The notes under the pieces are model-generated. The model was not told the origin of the DNA. It ran no database searches and saw only the letters and a list, made by a program, of their open reading frames with translations. From assembly GCF_900114835.1 (NCBI RefSeq), contig NZ_FOUJ01000001.1, positions 62,001 through 126,000 of the forward strand: a stretch of 64,000 nucleotides of DNA, written 5' to 3'. The position numbers were made by a program, and so were the translations under genes. Positions 35,237 to 44,919 of the stretch are shown in pieces (position 1 is the stretch's first letter; every line of letters starts with the position of its first letter). This stretch comes from Methanolobus profundi (GTDB lineage: Archaea > Halobacteriota > Methanosarcinia > Methanosarcinales > Methanosarcinaceae).

Positions 35237-35908
35237 TCATCTTCCATCCATTTTCATGGCAATACATCCGGGAATATCTATGACGTTCCTGACGGCATCT
35301 ATTATAATTCCATCCGCAGTAGCAACTACCTTTTTTCCATCACATGTCTTCAGGTCATGATCAACATGTTTTGATGTTCCTGCATTGCCTTTTATGGATA
35401 ATTCCTTCATCCTGCTCCTGATAAATGAAGCCAGTTCACCACTATGTTTCATCTGGGTGTCAAGAAGGATATCAGCCTGTTCCACCTCTGCCACGGCAAG
35501 AAAAGATAACATTTTTTCCACAGCTCTGCTTGTGAATATGTCGTTGGAATGATTTCTGAAAACTCCTCGTACATCCCTCAAAAAAGAATCATCTGCAACA
35601 AACGTTCTTTCTTCCCGAAGCAGGCTTTCCAGTGTAATGAGCACATTATATCCGTCTACCAGGACCGTTCTTCCTTTTAGTTGTTCACATCGAAGTTTCT
35701 TTTTTTTACGTTCAGAGGCTGTGGCAGATGAACATACAGTACGGGCAAGTATGTATCTTTCAGTCTGTGGGATCCTGTGATGGTCACAGACAAATCTGAT
35801 GGCACTATCTTTTCGATATCCTCTTTCCAGAAGGTAGCGGATATCTGTGGCAGCTTCATCTATTCTTCTATGTGTTCTATTCTCTTCCGGGAGATTCTTT
35901 TCTGGCAT
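35237..35908 (-). CDS. DUF434-family protein
   Basis: A 223-residue soluble protein of the archaeal DUF434 type. The N-terminus is helical (IDEAATDIRYLLERGYRKDS and RFVCDHHRIPQTER). The second part carries GRTVLVDGYNVLITLESLL and later QADILLDTQMKHSG, a PIN/NYN-like acidic arrangement (DGYN, D) that would suit a nuclease. The end VATADGIIIDAVRNVIDIPG fits that fold. Function is unproven. Spacing of 65 bases to the ATP-grasp gene allows co-transcription. Confidence 0.7.
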   Translation of the reverse strand: MPEKNLPEENRTHRRIDEAATDIRYLLERGYRKDSAIRFVCDHHRIPQTERYILARTVCSSATASERKKKKLRCEQLKGRTVLVDGYNVLITLESLLREERTFVADDSFLRDVRGVFRNHSNDIFTSRAVEKMLSFLAVAEVEQADILLDTQMKHSGELASFIRSRMKELSIKGNAGTSKHVDHDLKTCDGKKVVATADGIIIDAVRNVIDIPGCIAMKMDGR

Positions 35909-36073
35909 CAGGCATCTAGTTCAATTCTGTACTTTTGAGAATTATATGTGTCGGGACACTATTATACTGGACCTTGCCCAATATCTGAATGCAGATGGTT
36001 TTGATGCTTCTTTACATGACATGTATTTGTTAATGGTCATTTTTATACGTTGAATTGCATATTTCGCGCTTTG

Positions 36074-36081
36074 TTTATATA
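36074..36081 (+). promoter_or_regulatory. TATA box of the response regulator gene
   Basis: TTTATATA, preceded by a G and followed by GAG, is a consensus archaeal box A. It lies 94 bases before the ATG at 36168, leaving a leader of about 65 bases. Confidence 0.55.
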
Positions 36082-36167
36082 GAGTAAATATTATACTGTC
36101 ATATAAGTTCGAGATAGTGTTTCTCTAACCGCTATATTAGCTAATGTATATTCTATGAGTGAACGGG

Positions 36168-37802
36168 ATGGATGAGCAAAAGAAAGGAAAGGTACTGGTA
36201 GTCGATGACGAGGCTATGAATGTCAGGCTGCTCGAAGCATATCTTATACATGATTATGATATTATTTCTGCATCTGGTGGAGTTGAGGCTTTGGAAAAGG
36301 TCGAGGCTCACAACCCGGATATAATCCTTCTTGACCTCATGATGCCTGATATCACCGGTTATGAGGTTTGTAAAAGACTCAAGAATAGTGAAAAGACACG
36401 TTTTATCCCGATCATCATGGTCACAGCTCTCTCAAGCCTTGAGGACCGTATCAAAGGTATCAATGCAGGAGCAGATGACTTTCTGACAAAACCACTTGAC
36501 AGGCTTGAGATCAAGACAAGGGTAGGTTCTCTTCTGCGGATCAAGAAGCTTCATGATGAGCTCATCGCTGAAAGGGATCAGGCACAGAACTATCTGGACC
36601 TTGCAGGTGTAATGCTCCTTGTTCTCGATGAGAATGGTATAGTGAAGCTGATCAACCGGAAGGGCTGCGATATACTCGGTTATGATGAAGATGAAGTGAT
36701 CGGCAGTGACTGGTTCGACAGTTATGTTCCCGAGATATTCAGGGACCATGCCCGTGATGGTTTCCATAAGTTACTTTCGACCGAGAACGCAAAGAATGGA
36801 TATTTTGAAGTTCCTTTCATCAATAGCAATCAGCAGAAGAGAATAATGAGCTGGAACAATATCGTTCTAAAGGATCCTGAGGGTATCATCAATGGTCTGC
36901 TTGTGTCAGGTGAAGATATAACAGAAAGGCTGGATGCGGAATCCAAGATCAAAAGAGCGAACGAGTATCTGGACAATCTGTTAAAGACATCTCCAATAGC
37001 CATACTTTCCCTTGATAATAAAAAGAAGATCGTAACAGCCAATAAGAATGCGGCAGACCTTCTTGGTTACGATGTAAGTGAACTTATCGCAAGGCATGTA
37101 CGTGATCTTGCAGATGATGTGGATCAGCTTGAATTCGCTGATAAGAAAGACTTTGAGATGGTGTTCTTCACCAAGCACGGTGAAAAAGTACGGATGAACG
37201 TCTCAACCTCGCTCCTTGAGGAGGAAGGTGAAAAGCAGGGTCTTATAGTTACACTACAGGACCGCTCTCGTCTGAGGGGTTTGTTCATCACTCCTCTGAC
37301 AGAAGATGTAGAAAAGGATACTGAGGACACAGAGGTAGAGCTGGAAAGTGGTTATGTCTATCTTCTTGATAGCGAACATCAGGAACAAAGCTATCCGATA
37401 TTCTCCGAACTTGTCAAGAGTGGAAAACCCGGACTCTGTATAACAAGAAGGAATCCTGATAAAGTACGTAATATGTATGGTATCACAAAGACCCCTATTG
37501 TGTGGTTGACAAAGAACAAGATAGAGGGTCAGCAATCGATAGATTCCACTGAGATCTTCAGGATCTATCCTACTATTGCGGATTTTGTCGAGAAGGTGGA
37601 TGATGGTGTGATCCTGATGGATGGTCTCGAATATCTGATACTTGATAATGACATCATGTCAGTGGTCAAGCTAATTGAGCAGACCAACGATACTATAATG
37701 GCTTCCGGTTCCCGAATGATCCTGCAACTGGACCCTGAGGTTCTGGAAAAGAAAGAGTTCCATCTGTTAAAAAGGTGGATGAGGTCCATATCGGGCGAGT
37801 AG
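36168..37802 (+). CDS. Response regulator with two PAS domains and DUF835
   Basis: A 544-residue soluble signalling protein. Receiver: residues 5-125, phosphoacceptor D56 in IILLDLMMPDITG, Lys in FLTKPLDRLEIK. PAS 1 about 140-255 and PAS 2 about 265-375. C-terminal DUF835 about 395-544, with YVYLLDSEHQEQSY, LCITRRNPDKVRNMYG, PIVWLTKN and DGVILMDGLEYLI. No kinase or DNA-binding domain is present, so DUF835, a RecA-like fold without ATP motifs, is the presumed output. The ATG at 36168 is chosen; a GTG at 36159 is also possible. A KaiC-like gene follows after about 100 bases. Confidence 0.88.
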   Translation: MDEQKKGKVLVVDDEAMNVRLLEAYLIHDYDIISASGGVEALEKVEAHNPDIILLDLMMPDITGYEVCKRLKNSEKTRFIPIIMVTALSSLEDRIKGINAGADDFLTKPLDRLEIKTRVGSLLRIKKLHDELIAERDQAQNYLDLAGVMLLVLDENGIVKLINRKGCDILGYDEDEVIGSDWFDSYVPEIFRDHARDGFHKLLSTENAKNGYFEVPFINSNQQKRIMSWNNIVLKDPEGIINGLLVSGEDITERLDAESKIKRANEYLDNLLKTSPIAILSLDNKKKIVTANKNAADLLGYDVSELIARHVRDLADDVDQLEFADKKDFEMVFFTKHGEKVRMNVSTSLLEEEGEKQGLIVTLQDRSRLRGLFITPLTEDVEKDTEDTEVELESGYVYLLDSEHQEQSYPIFSELVKSGKPGLCITRRNPDKVRNMYGITKTPIVWLTKNKIEGQQSIDSTEIFRIYPTIADFVEKVDDGVILMDGLEYLILDNDIMSVVKLIEQTNDTIMASGSRMILQLDPEVLEKKEFHLLKRWMRSISGE

Positions 37803-37899
37803 GCAGGTTCCATATTCCTTGCCATTAAAGATATATATTATTTTTACGCTATTATACTTACTTCTTTTTTTATGGACATTGGAAAGAAAGAGGGGTATA

Positions 37900-38598
37900 A
37901 TGCGATTTGTGGATACAATAGAAGGATTGAACGAGGTCTTTGAGACCGATATACCCAAAAATAGTGTTGTGCTGGTTACAGGTGCAGCGGGTACATTGAA
38001 GTCCGGGTTTACATTTCAGGTTCTTTCAAACTATCTTGAGCAGAAAGATGAGTATGGCCTGTATATAACTCTGGAACAGAGCAAAGAGAACCATCTTCAG
38101 AATATGGACAGCATGGGCATAGCCCTGTCTAACAGGTTGCATATATCTGATTTTAGTGATTACAGAGTTCTTTATGATGATTTCTCCGATGACCTGTTGA
38201 GTATCCTTGAAGAGAATATCCTTCAGTTCAAGAAGAATATCGGTGAGAAATGTACATGCATAGCTATTGATTCTCTTGGGGCGCTTTATTCTCTTTTAGA
38301 TGTTGAACCCCGGGACCTGAGGAAAAGCATGTATAAAATGCTTGAGACATTCAGGCGTGAAAAGTTCACTACATTCCTGATCCTTGAAGAAGAGAAATTA
38401 TCAGGCATGGCAGACCCCTCAACTGGTATGGAAGGTTATCTTGCGGACGGTATAATCGAACTTGGTCTTCAGCTCAAGGGAAATGTTGCCAACAGGTATC
38501 TGAGGGTAAGGAAGATGAGAGCATCATCTCATAGTATGGAACCATGGATCCTTACGGTATCGGACAAAGGTCTGAAGGTCTATAAAGGTAACTTCTAA
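37900..38598 (+). CDS. KaiC-like RecA-superfamily ATPase
   Basis: A 232-residue single-domain protein. Walker A is VTGAAGTLKSGFTFQVL (28-44), and a Walker-B-like CTCIAIDSLGALYSLL strand follows. The C-terminal NRYLRVRKMRASSHSMEPW motif is typical of KaiC-family ends. It is half the size of clock KaiC and belongs to the single-domain archaeal group often paired with signalling proteins. The ATG at 37900 has AGGGG upstream. It is placed after a DUF835 response regulator, which suggests heteromeric interaction of RecA-like folds (inference). Confidence 0.8.
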   Translation: MRFVDTIEGLNEVFETDIPKNSVVLVTGAAGTLKSGFTFQVLSNYLEQKDEYGLYITLEQSKENHLQNMDSMGIALSNRLHISDFSDYRVLYDDFSDDLLSILEENILQFKKNIGEKCTCIAIDSLGALYSLLDVEPRDLRKSMYKMLETFRREKFTTFLILEEEKLSGMADPSTGMEGYLADGIIELGLQLKGNVANRYLRVRKMRASSHSMEPWILTVSDKGLKVYKGNF

Positions 38599-38668
38599 GC
38601 TCAATACTAATATTTTTATATACAGACCTTGCATACCTCTGTTATATATTTAAGGGGGTTTAAAGGGT

Positions 38669-39088
38669 ATGTTCACACAGTTCAACCAGGCATTTTTCAA
38701 TCTATTGTTACAACTGTTATCAGTTATAGTACTGGCAGTTGCGGTTTCACAGGTTTCGAAGGACCCAATGCGCAAACACTGCCATCTTGTAAGCGTTGCC
38801 GTGTTACTTCAACTTCTGTCTATCCTTGCCTTTATGTTCCCTTCCATGTCAACCCTCCGTGATATAGGGGTAGGCTCTTCCCTTCAGACACAGATGTACC
38901 TTCATCACTTTGCAGGTCTTGTGGTGATCTTGTTCTCCGTATACATCAAGCTTGCAGTGGATGGCAGGATAAGGCATATAGTGAACCCGTTCTCTCTGAT
39001 GAAAATAACCCTTGCTATCTGGATCCTTGTATTTATCGGAGGTCTCAGTCTCTATTTCTCTCTCTGGGAAGGCATTTCTTTTATCTGA
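38669..39088 (+). CDS. Four-helix membrane protein (DUF420-like style)
   Basis: A 139-residue integral membrane protein with four predicted transmembrane helices (about 9-27, 39-57, 79-98, 109-135). Histidines occur in MRKHCHLVSVAVLLQLL and MYLHHFAGLVVILF, so haem or metal binding in the membrane is conceivable. It resembles small DUF420-like proteins, but I am not certain. GGGTATG-type site precedes the ATG. It ends one base before the convergent ligase gene, whose stop is adjacent. Confidence 0.6.
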   Translation: MFTQFNQAFFNLLLQLLSVIVLAVAVSQVSKDPMRKHCHLVSVAVLLQLLSILAFMFPSMSTLRDIGVGSSLQTQMYLHHFAGLVVILFSVYIKLAVDGRIRHIVNPFSLMKITLAIWILVFIGGLSLYFSLWEGISFI

Positions 39089-40444
39089 TCACCTGCGGTC
39101 AACTACGCGCTTTGGTCTGCCTTTAACACGATAGAATTCCAGATCTCCTGGTCTTGCATAGTTGAACAGAATGTTCAGGCTTCCGTCTATGTAAGAGTTC
39201 TCCAGCCCTTTCTTATAGGCAAAGAAGGAGCTGAGGAAGTTATCTTTGATGAGTTCCTCATCACATCTTTGCATATCATTGCACTCCATACTGACCCGCA
39301 GGGTTGTTTCGCCTTCATCATCCCCTCCGTAAAGGAAAGCCTCGTATTCGCCGGTGAGGTACTCCATGTTCTCTCTCTGGAAAACACCTTTCTCGATATC
39401 TACCCTGTTAAATGGGGTTCCTGATACCCAGAAGGTCTCAGCCTCCCTTTCAGGGTTCATTATCTTCATATGCGTTCTTCCACAGGCACATTTGTCCCGG
39501 CTCATAACCACTGTGGTGTCTTCAGTGTCATAGTTGATGAGCACGTTACCACCTTTTGCTCCTACTGGCAACAATGTTGTGAGCACAGCCCTCCCACATT
39601 CACCATCTTTTACGAACTTGTCCATGTGCGGGTCATATACATCAAGATGAATTAGGTCCTCTGGAACATGCAGGCCACTGATGTCGGTGCATTCTCCACA
39701 CATGGTCCCTTCTGTGCTGCCGTATGTGTTGTATACCTCACAATCCCATATCTCGGAGACATAGTTCCTTGATTCTTCTGCAAAGCTCTCACCTCCTATT
39801 ACCAGACGCTCGATGCTGGAACTTTTAGGATCAATTCCCTGGTCTTTCATTCTTTTAGCAAGGCGGATGAGTTTGAAGATACTACCGACTATGGAAGTAG
39901 GTTTGTAAGAGTCCATGATCCTTACCGGGAATGTACATTTACCCTCTGGTATCATGGTCATACCAATGCTTTTGGCTGCAAGTGTCATGGTGTTCGCTCC
40001 TACGTTCATACCATAGGATGCACACACGATCACACGGTCCTCTGGCCCGAAACCCTGTGACCTGAAACTCCTTGCATATTTCTCTGCGTATCGTTCCCAG
40101 TCGTTCCATGTAAGGAAGAATGATTTTGGTGTTCCGCTGGTCCCGCTGGTCTCATGAACCGTGAAAACATCTTTCCAGTCAACTGTTCTGAATCCAAAGT
40201 CCTCTTTCTCAGGAGGCTGGTTCTCACGTATGATCTTTCCCGATATGATGGGAAGTTCCAGAAGGTCTTCATGGGACTGGATATCAGATGGTTTGATATT
40301 GTTCTCTCTGAACCATCTCTTATAGAAAAGTGAGTTCTCTGCTGCATAGTTAACAGTGTATTTTATCCGTTCTTCTACAAGCGCGTCGAGCTCGCTTCTT
40401 TCCATTGTCTCTATTTCGGGGTTATAGAAGTTCCCTGTGGTCAT
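39089..40444 (-). CDS. Phenylacetate-CoA ligase-family protein
   Basis: A 451-residue member of the PaaK branch of adenylate-forming enzymes. The ATP-binding motif is VHETSGTSGTPKSFFLTWNDW; a second motif reads CEVYNTYGSTEGTMCGEC; the C-domain has DLEFYRVKGRPKRVVD, with the catalytic Lys region. The zinc-ligand-like CACGRTH segment is present. The substrate is unknown: methanogens do not degrade phenylacetate, so activation of an aryl or other acid for cofactor or lipid modification is more likely. The ATG at 40444 is preferred to an upstream TTG. It follows the YyaL-like gene by 16 bases. Confidence 0.85.
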   Translation of the reverse strand: MTTGNFYNPEIETMERSELDALVEERIKYTVNYAAENSLFYKRWFRENNIKPSDIQSHEDLLELPIISGKIIRENQPPEKEDFGFRTVDWKDVFTVHETSGTSGTPKSFFLTWNDWERYAEKYARSFRSQGFGPEDRVIVCASYGMNVGANTMTLAAKSIGMTMIPEGKCTFPVRIMDSYKPTSIVGSIFKLIRLAKRMKDQGIDPKSSSIERLVIGGESFAEESRNYVSEIWDCEVYNTYGSTEGTMCGECTDISGLHVPEDLIHLDVYDPHMDKFVKDGECGRAVLTTLLPVGAKGGNVLINYDTEDTTVVMSRDKCACGRTHMKIMNPEREAETFWVSGTPFNRVDIEKGVFQRENMEYLTGEYEAFLYGGDDEGETTLRVSMECNDMQRCDEELIKDNFLSSFFAYKKGLENSYIDGSLNILFNYARPGDLEFYRVKGRPKRVVDRR

Positions 40445-40460
40445 ATAGTTCAACTCTGTG

Positions 40461-42578
40461 TTATATGTGTGAAAGTGCTTCTATCTGCTCTTTGATCTCT
40501 TCCTTGTCGTTGGATGGCAGTTTGCATGTATGGTCCTGGCATATATGGATCGTTGTCTTTCCATCTTTCATTTCCATATCCTTGGTGAAAGCTGCTATTT
40601 CTGATATCTTTTCCATTTCGTTCATCTTTTTGAGAAGCAGGACCTTTTCAGGGATGAATCTCTCATTTATGAATTCGATCATATCTCTAGTATCTGTTCC
40701 ATCCTGGTCACCTACGATCACCATTTCTACAGATGGCTTCAGGGCAATATCCACAGCTGACATGAATTGTGTGTAACCTATGGGTGCAGAACTGACCTTA
40801 TCAGCAAAGCTCTTCATTGTCTTAAGTGCAATATCTTCAAGTTCGGGATCACCGGTTATCTTTGCCAGCTTAAGGAGGTTCATGATACAGACGGAGTTGC
40901 CTGAAGGGATGGCACCGTCGTAAACCTCTTTGCTGCGGAATATGAGTTCTTCTGCTTCGTCAGAAGTGTGGAAGAACCCTCCTTTCTCGTTATCAATGAA
41001 GTGGGTGAGAAGATAGTTGTTCAATTTTAATGCCTGTTCCAGATACTCGGTCCTGAAATTCGTCTGATAAAGTTCTATTAGTCCCCATGTAAAGAATGCA
41101 TAGTCTTCCAGGAAAGCATCGATAGCAGCTTCTCCATCTCGATATCTGTGCTTCATCTTCCCATCGGTTCCGGTCATTTCCTTCATGAAGAAGTCTGCTG
41201 CATTCGTTGCCATTTCTGCATATCCATGGTCATTGAACGCCTGTGCAGCTTTGCATAGTGCTACGATAGCAAGTCCGTTCCAGTCAGAGAGTATCTTATC
41301 ATCCTTTGAAGGATGGATACGCTTTTCTCTTTCGTTGAAGAGCTTTCTTCTTGCACGCTCGATGGTTATTATGATATCTTCCATATGTTCTGGCTTCTCT
41401 GCTGTGATCTCGTCCATGCTTCTTGTCATATGGGGTATATTCATTCCACGGAGCACATTGCTGTGTTCTTCGACAAAGTTACCTTCAGTTTCGATGTTGA
41501 ACACTTCATTGAAAATGGTGGCATCTTCCTCTCCAAGCAGGTCGTCGATCTCATCTGCCATCCATGTGTAGAACTTTCCTTCTTCTCCCTCGCTATCAGC
41601 ATCTTCAGCTGAATAGAATCCTCCATCAGGAGAGAGCATATCTCTTTTAAGGTAGGTCAGTATCTCCTTTGCAGTGTCCCTGTAGGCTGGGTTTCCTGTT
41701 GCCTGGAATGTTTCAGCGAGTGCTATGATCATCAATGACTGGTCATACAGCATCTTTTCAAAATGAGGTAGTAGCCAGTGTCTGTCTGTAGAGTATCGGT
41801 GGAAGCCAAAACCTATCTGGTCGTAGACACCTCCCATCCTCATTGATGCAAGTGTCCTTTCCACCATTTCCAGTGCATTTGCATTTCCGGTCCTTCTCCA
41901 GTATCTGAGAAGGAATGTCAGGTGGTGTGGTGTAGGAAATTTAGGTGCTCTTCCAAATCCTGCGTACTCATGGTCAAAGCTTCCTTCCAGTTGCTGGTAC
42001 GCAAGGTGTAACATATTGCTATCTATGTCCGTACCAAGTTCTTTTTCTTCATATGATGATACTGCAGCAGTGATCCCGTTGGCACTGTTGGTAAGTTCCC
42101 CACGCTTGTTCCTCCAGAGGTCTGCAATAATGGGTACCATCTCAAGCATACCTGGCATTCCCTGCCTGCTTTCTCTTGGGATGTATGTGGCTGCATAGAA
42201 TGGTTTTTTCTCAGGTGTCATAAGAATGGTCAGTGGCCATCCTCCTCTTCCTGTAAGCGCCTGGCATACTGACATGTAGATATTATCTATATCCGGTCTC
42301 TCCTCACGGTCGACCTTTATGCAGACAAAGGAATCATTCAGAAGCCGGGCGACACTTTCGTTCTCAAAGGATTCCTTTTCCATTACATGACACCAGTGAC
42401 ATGTGGAATAGCCGATCGACAGGAATATTGGTCTGTCCTCTTCTTTTGCCTTCTTGAATGCTTCTTCTCCCCAGGGATACCAGTCCACAGGATTGCGGGC
42501 ATGTTGCAGAAGATAAGGACTTTTTTCATTAATTAGCCTGTTATTCTGATCTGGAACTATATTTTCTTCAGTTGTCAA
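40461..42578 (-). CDS. YyaL/DUF255 thioredoxin-domain protein
   Basis: A protein of about 705 residues in the spermatogenesis-associated-20/YyaL family. The N-terminal DUF255 thioredoxin-like domain begins [22 protein letters not shown]-like and has the CxxC motif in [12 protein letters not shown]. The remainder is an (alpha/alpha)6 barrel like that of glycosidases or cellobiose epimerases ([33 protein letters not shown]). Function is unknown. The TTG start at 42578 is preferred because GGGAGTGAT sits just upstream; the upstream in-frame residues lack conservation signs. Confidence 0.87.
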   Translation of the reverse strand: MTTEENIVPDQNNRLINEKSPYLLQHARNPVDWYPWGEEAFKKAKEEDRPIFLSIGYSTCHWCHVMEKESFENESVARLLNDSFVCIKVDREERPDIDNIYMSVCQALTGRGGWPLTILMTPEKKPFYAATYIPRESRQGMPGMLEMVPIIADLWRNKRGELTNSANGITAAVSSYEEKELGTDIDSNMLHLAYQQLEGSFDHEYAGFGRAPKFPTPHHLTFLLRYWRRTGNANALEMVERTLASMRMGGVYDQIGFGFHRYSTDRHWLLPHFEKMLYDQSLMIIALAETFQATGNPAYRDTAKEILTYLKRDMLSPDGGFYSAEDADSEGEEGKFYTWMADEIDDLLGEEDATIFNEVFNIETEGNFVEEHSNVLRGMNIPHMTRSMDEITAEKPEHMEDIIITIERARRKLFNEREKRIHPSKDDKILSDWNGLAIVALCKAAQAFNDHGYAEMATNAADFFMKEMTGTDGKMKHRYRDGEAAIDAFLEDYAFFTWGLIELYQTNFRTEYLEQALKLNNYLLTHFIDNEKGGFFHTSDEAEELIFRSKEVYDGAIPSGNSVCIMNLLKLAKITGDPELEDIALKTMKSFADKVSSAPIGYTQFMSAVDIALKPSVEMVIVGDQDGTDTRDMIEFINERFIPEKVLLLKKMNEMEKISEIAAFTKDMEMKDGKTTIHICQDHTCKLPSNDKEEIKEQIEALSHI

Positions 42579-42741
42579 TGTATCACTCCCGGCATATAAT
42601 TTGTTTTTCAGTACGCATATATTAGGTTCGATCTTAAAATAATCTCCTGTGAGCATGCCTTCAAATTATGTTTTTTACAACTTCTTCACATTACAGATCG
42701 TATATATCATAATGAGCATCACTTTTGAGAGTGCACGAAAG

Positions 42742-42749
42742 TTTATATA
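42742..42749 (+). promoter_or_regulatory. TATA box of the PKD surface-protein gene
   Basis: TTTATATA preceded by CGAAAG, a good BRE/TATA arrangement. It lies 66 bases before the ATG at 42815. GAGAGT upstream and ACTCT just downstream form a small dyad around the box. Confidence 0.55.
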
Positions 42750-42814
42750 GTACTCTAAACTTAACGATAAACTAGGTAACATTTGGATTATTGCAAAAAA
42801 AGGTGGTACAATTT

Positions 42815-43516
42815 ATGGATAAAAGATTGATCTTACCGATCATTATTATGTTTGCCTCAGTGCTGCTACTTAGCGGCCTTATTAATTTCCAGGCAGGCCA
42901 GGCACAGGAGGATCCTGATGCCGGTGACGTGTTTCCAATAGTGGATGACCCTACGGTCGTCACTCAGAAAGCAGATACTTCCCCTGCAAAACAGACAACT
43001 GCAACTTCTAATAACTCAAGTCTGGTAGCTCCGGCACCAGCACCAACAGCCACATATTATGGTGGTGGCGTTTTCTCCTCAAGTTCTGTAGATGATGATG
43101 AGAAGAAGACAACTGTAGCTGAGACAGAGGAAAAGACCACTGTCATTGTCGTAGCAGATTTCTCATATGAGACTGACTGCCTGACAGCTAATTTCACTGA
43201 TCTTTCAGAGAATGCAACTTCATGGGACTGGGACTTTGGTGATGGAACAGTTTCAGAATTGCAGAACCCTGAGCACACTTATACTGCAAATGGTTCATAC
43301 ACTGTCAGTCTGGTAGCTTACGCTGATGACACTTCCAATAATGCTTCGACCGAGAAACTTGTGATCGTCGAATGCAGTGAGGAAGAAGAAACAGAAGGAC
43401 CAACAAAGGAAGAACCAACAAAAGAATATCCAGAGGAGATCCCTGAGTTCCCTACTGTAGCAATACCTATGGTAGCGATCATCGGTATGGCATTCTTCTT
43501 CAGCAGAAAACAATGA
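42815..43516 (+). CDS. PKD-domain surface protein with PEF-CTERM sorting signal
   Basis: A 233-residue exported protein. A signal peptide occupies residues 1-30 (LILPIIIMFASVLLLSGLI). A low-complexity Ala/Pro/Thr/Ser linker follows, then one PKD domain (ADFSYETDCLTANFTDLSEN, WDWDFGDGTVSELQNPEHTY). An acidic Glu/Thr stretch leads to IPEFPTVAIPMVAIIGMAFF with a basic tail. That tail is a PEF-CTERM signal, processed by an archaeosortase that is not in the window. It should be anchored at or released from the cell surface. AAGGTGG lies upstream of the ATG. Confidence 0.87.
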   Translation: MDKRLILPIIIMFASVLLLSGLINFQAGQAQEDPDAGDVFPIVDDPTVVTQKADTSPAKQTTATSNNSSLVAPAPAPTATYYGGGVFSSSSVDDDEKKTTVAETEEKTTVIVVADFSYETDCLTANFTDLSENATSWDWDFGDGTVSELQNPEHTYTANGSYTVSLVAYADDTSNNASTEKLVIVECSEEEETEGPTKEEPTKEYPEEIPEFPTVAIPMVAIIGMAFFFSRKQ

Positions 43517-43536
43517 TCTGGTAGGATAGGAAACAT

Positions 43537-43560
43537 GAAAACCGTCGAAAGGCGGTTTTC
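43537..43560. terminator. Bidirectional terminator
   Basis: GAAAACCG and CGGTTTTC form an 8-bp stem with loop TCGAAAGG. It lies between the PKD protein gene and the convergent ferritin-like gene, touching the latter's stop codon. Confidence 0.7.
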
Positions 43561-44044
43561 AATACATTACTTTTGTGAAGCCACCTATCTGTTTTTTACA
43601 GATCCCTGCGTGCATACTTTCATCTTTTATTAGTTGTTCCATATCAGACAGGAAGTCACTGGCATCATTTTCTTCAGGGAGCAGCTCTTTTATTATTTCG
43701 GGATCAGTATTGCTCATATCCTTGTAAACGTTCATTGCTAATATTTCATACTTCATAATTATCCTGAACATCTCAGGACTTGCCAGTCCGTCAAAGTCGA
43801 ATATGTGTTTTGGGAGCCCGGGTGGTGCTTCTGTCGGGATATTGATATTCCCTTTTATGAGCCATTTCTTTATAATCTCTCCATGCTGGTCAGAATCATG
43901 TGATAATGTCTCAAGTGCTGCTACATTATCTTCCATCATCTCGATGCGTGCTTCCCATGTCCCAAGTTGCTCCATTTCAGCTTCTATCCAGTACATTCTC
44001 TGGAGCAGTTTTTCAAGGCTTATCTTATCTTTGATCACTGGCAA
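43559..44044 (-). CDS. Ferritin-like helical protein
   Basis: A 161-residue, largely helical soluble protein. The pattern of acidic and histidine residues fits a four-helix ferritin-like bundle: helix 1 RMYWIEAEMEQLGTWEARIE, helix 2 LSHDSDQHGEIIKKWL, helix 3 RIIMKYEILAMNVYKDM, helix 4 DMEQLIKDESMHAGICKKQI. Diiron ligands would be E, E-x-x-H, E and E-x-x-H; this is inferred by eye. No rubredoxin domain is attached. The TTG start has GAGGAA seven bases upstream. Its role could be metal binding or oxidant defence. Confidence 0.55.
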   Translation of the reverse strand: MPVIKDKISLEKLLQRMYWIEAEMEQLGTWEARIEMMEDNVAALETLSHDSDQHGEIIKKWLIKGNINIPTEAPPGLPKHIFDFDGLASPEMFRIIMKYEILAMNVYKDMSNTDPEIIKELLPEENDASDFLSDMEQLIKDESMHAGICKKQIGGFTKVMY

Positions 44045-44197
44045 AATTATTCCTCTTAATTATATATGTTATTTTTATATTTATCCTTTTTGAAAAAAAC
44101 GACGATGGGTTTTTATAATTATATGTTCTTTAAGTATTCCTTCAATAATACTGGAGTATTATTAGCTACCTATCACTAATTATCTGGAGGATTATCT

Positions 44198-44893
44198 ATC
44201 AGTGCAATTGCTTTGTTAAGTAGTGGTCTTGATTCTGTTACTGCTGTGACCATGGTCCAGCAGCAGATGGATGTCAGGATGGCACTTATATTCAACTATG
44301 GTCAGCGTTCAGTTGAACGTGAGATCCAGAATGCGATCAAGGTCTGTGAAGAACTGGAAATAGAATATCGCATACTTGACATTACATGGATGAAGGAAAT
44401 AACCAACACATCCCTTGTGAATACAGATTCTGAAGTACCTTCTATTAGTATGGATGAGATCGCTGATGATGCAGACCCCTCTATTACTATTGAATCTGCT
44501 AAAGCTGTCTGGGTACCGAACAGGAATGGTATTCTAATAAACATTGCAGCAGCCTATGCCGAAAGCATGGATTGCGAGTGCGTTGTTGTGGGCTTCAACA
44601 AAGAGGAAGCAGTGACCTTCCCTGACAACTCTGCAGAGTTCATTACTGCAATGGATGATTCTCTCTCCTATTCAACACAGAATGGTGTAAAGGTGTATGC
44701 ACCTTTGATCGGAATGGACAAGAAAGAGATCGTTTCAAAGGCAATGGAGCTTAAGGCTCCTCTTGAATACAGCTGGAGCTGTTATCATGGTGCAGATGTA
44801 CCATGTGGCGAATGTGAAAGCTGTACCAGAAGAAGAAGGGCATTCGAAGCTGCAGGTGTCAAAGACCCCCTCCTTGAAAGGCTTGGAGAATAA
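44198..44893 (+). CDS. queC: 7-cyano-7-deazaguanine synthase QueC (apparent ATC start)
   Basis: A 231-residue QueC that makes preQ0 from 7-carboxy-7-deazaguanine, ATP and ammonia, for archaeosine in tRNA. The PP-loop ATPase motif [13 protein letters not shown] and the zinc motif [20 protein letters not shown] are present. All homologues start just before the [10 protein letters not shown] strand. Here the only codon at that place is ATC (44198-44200), seven bases after GGAGG; the next in-frame TTG (44213) would delete the strand and is 22 bases from GGAGG. I therefore propose a rare ATC start. It leads the operon with DUF366, queE and queD. Confidence 0.9.
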   Translation: MSAIALLSSGLDSVTAVTMVQQQMDVRMALIFNYGQRSVEREIQNAIKVCEELEIEYRILDITWMKEITNTSLVNTDSEVPSISMDEIADDADPSITIESAKAVWVPNRNGILINIAAAYAESMDCECVVVGFNKEEAVTFPDNSAEFITAMDDSLSYSTQNGVKVYAPLIGMDKKEIVSKAMELKAPLEYSWSCYHGADVPCGECESCTRRRRAFEAAGVKDPLLERLGE

Positions 44894-44919
44894 AGAACAT
44901 TCAACATTTGGTGTAACTA

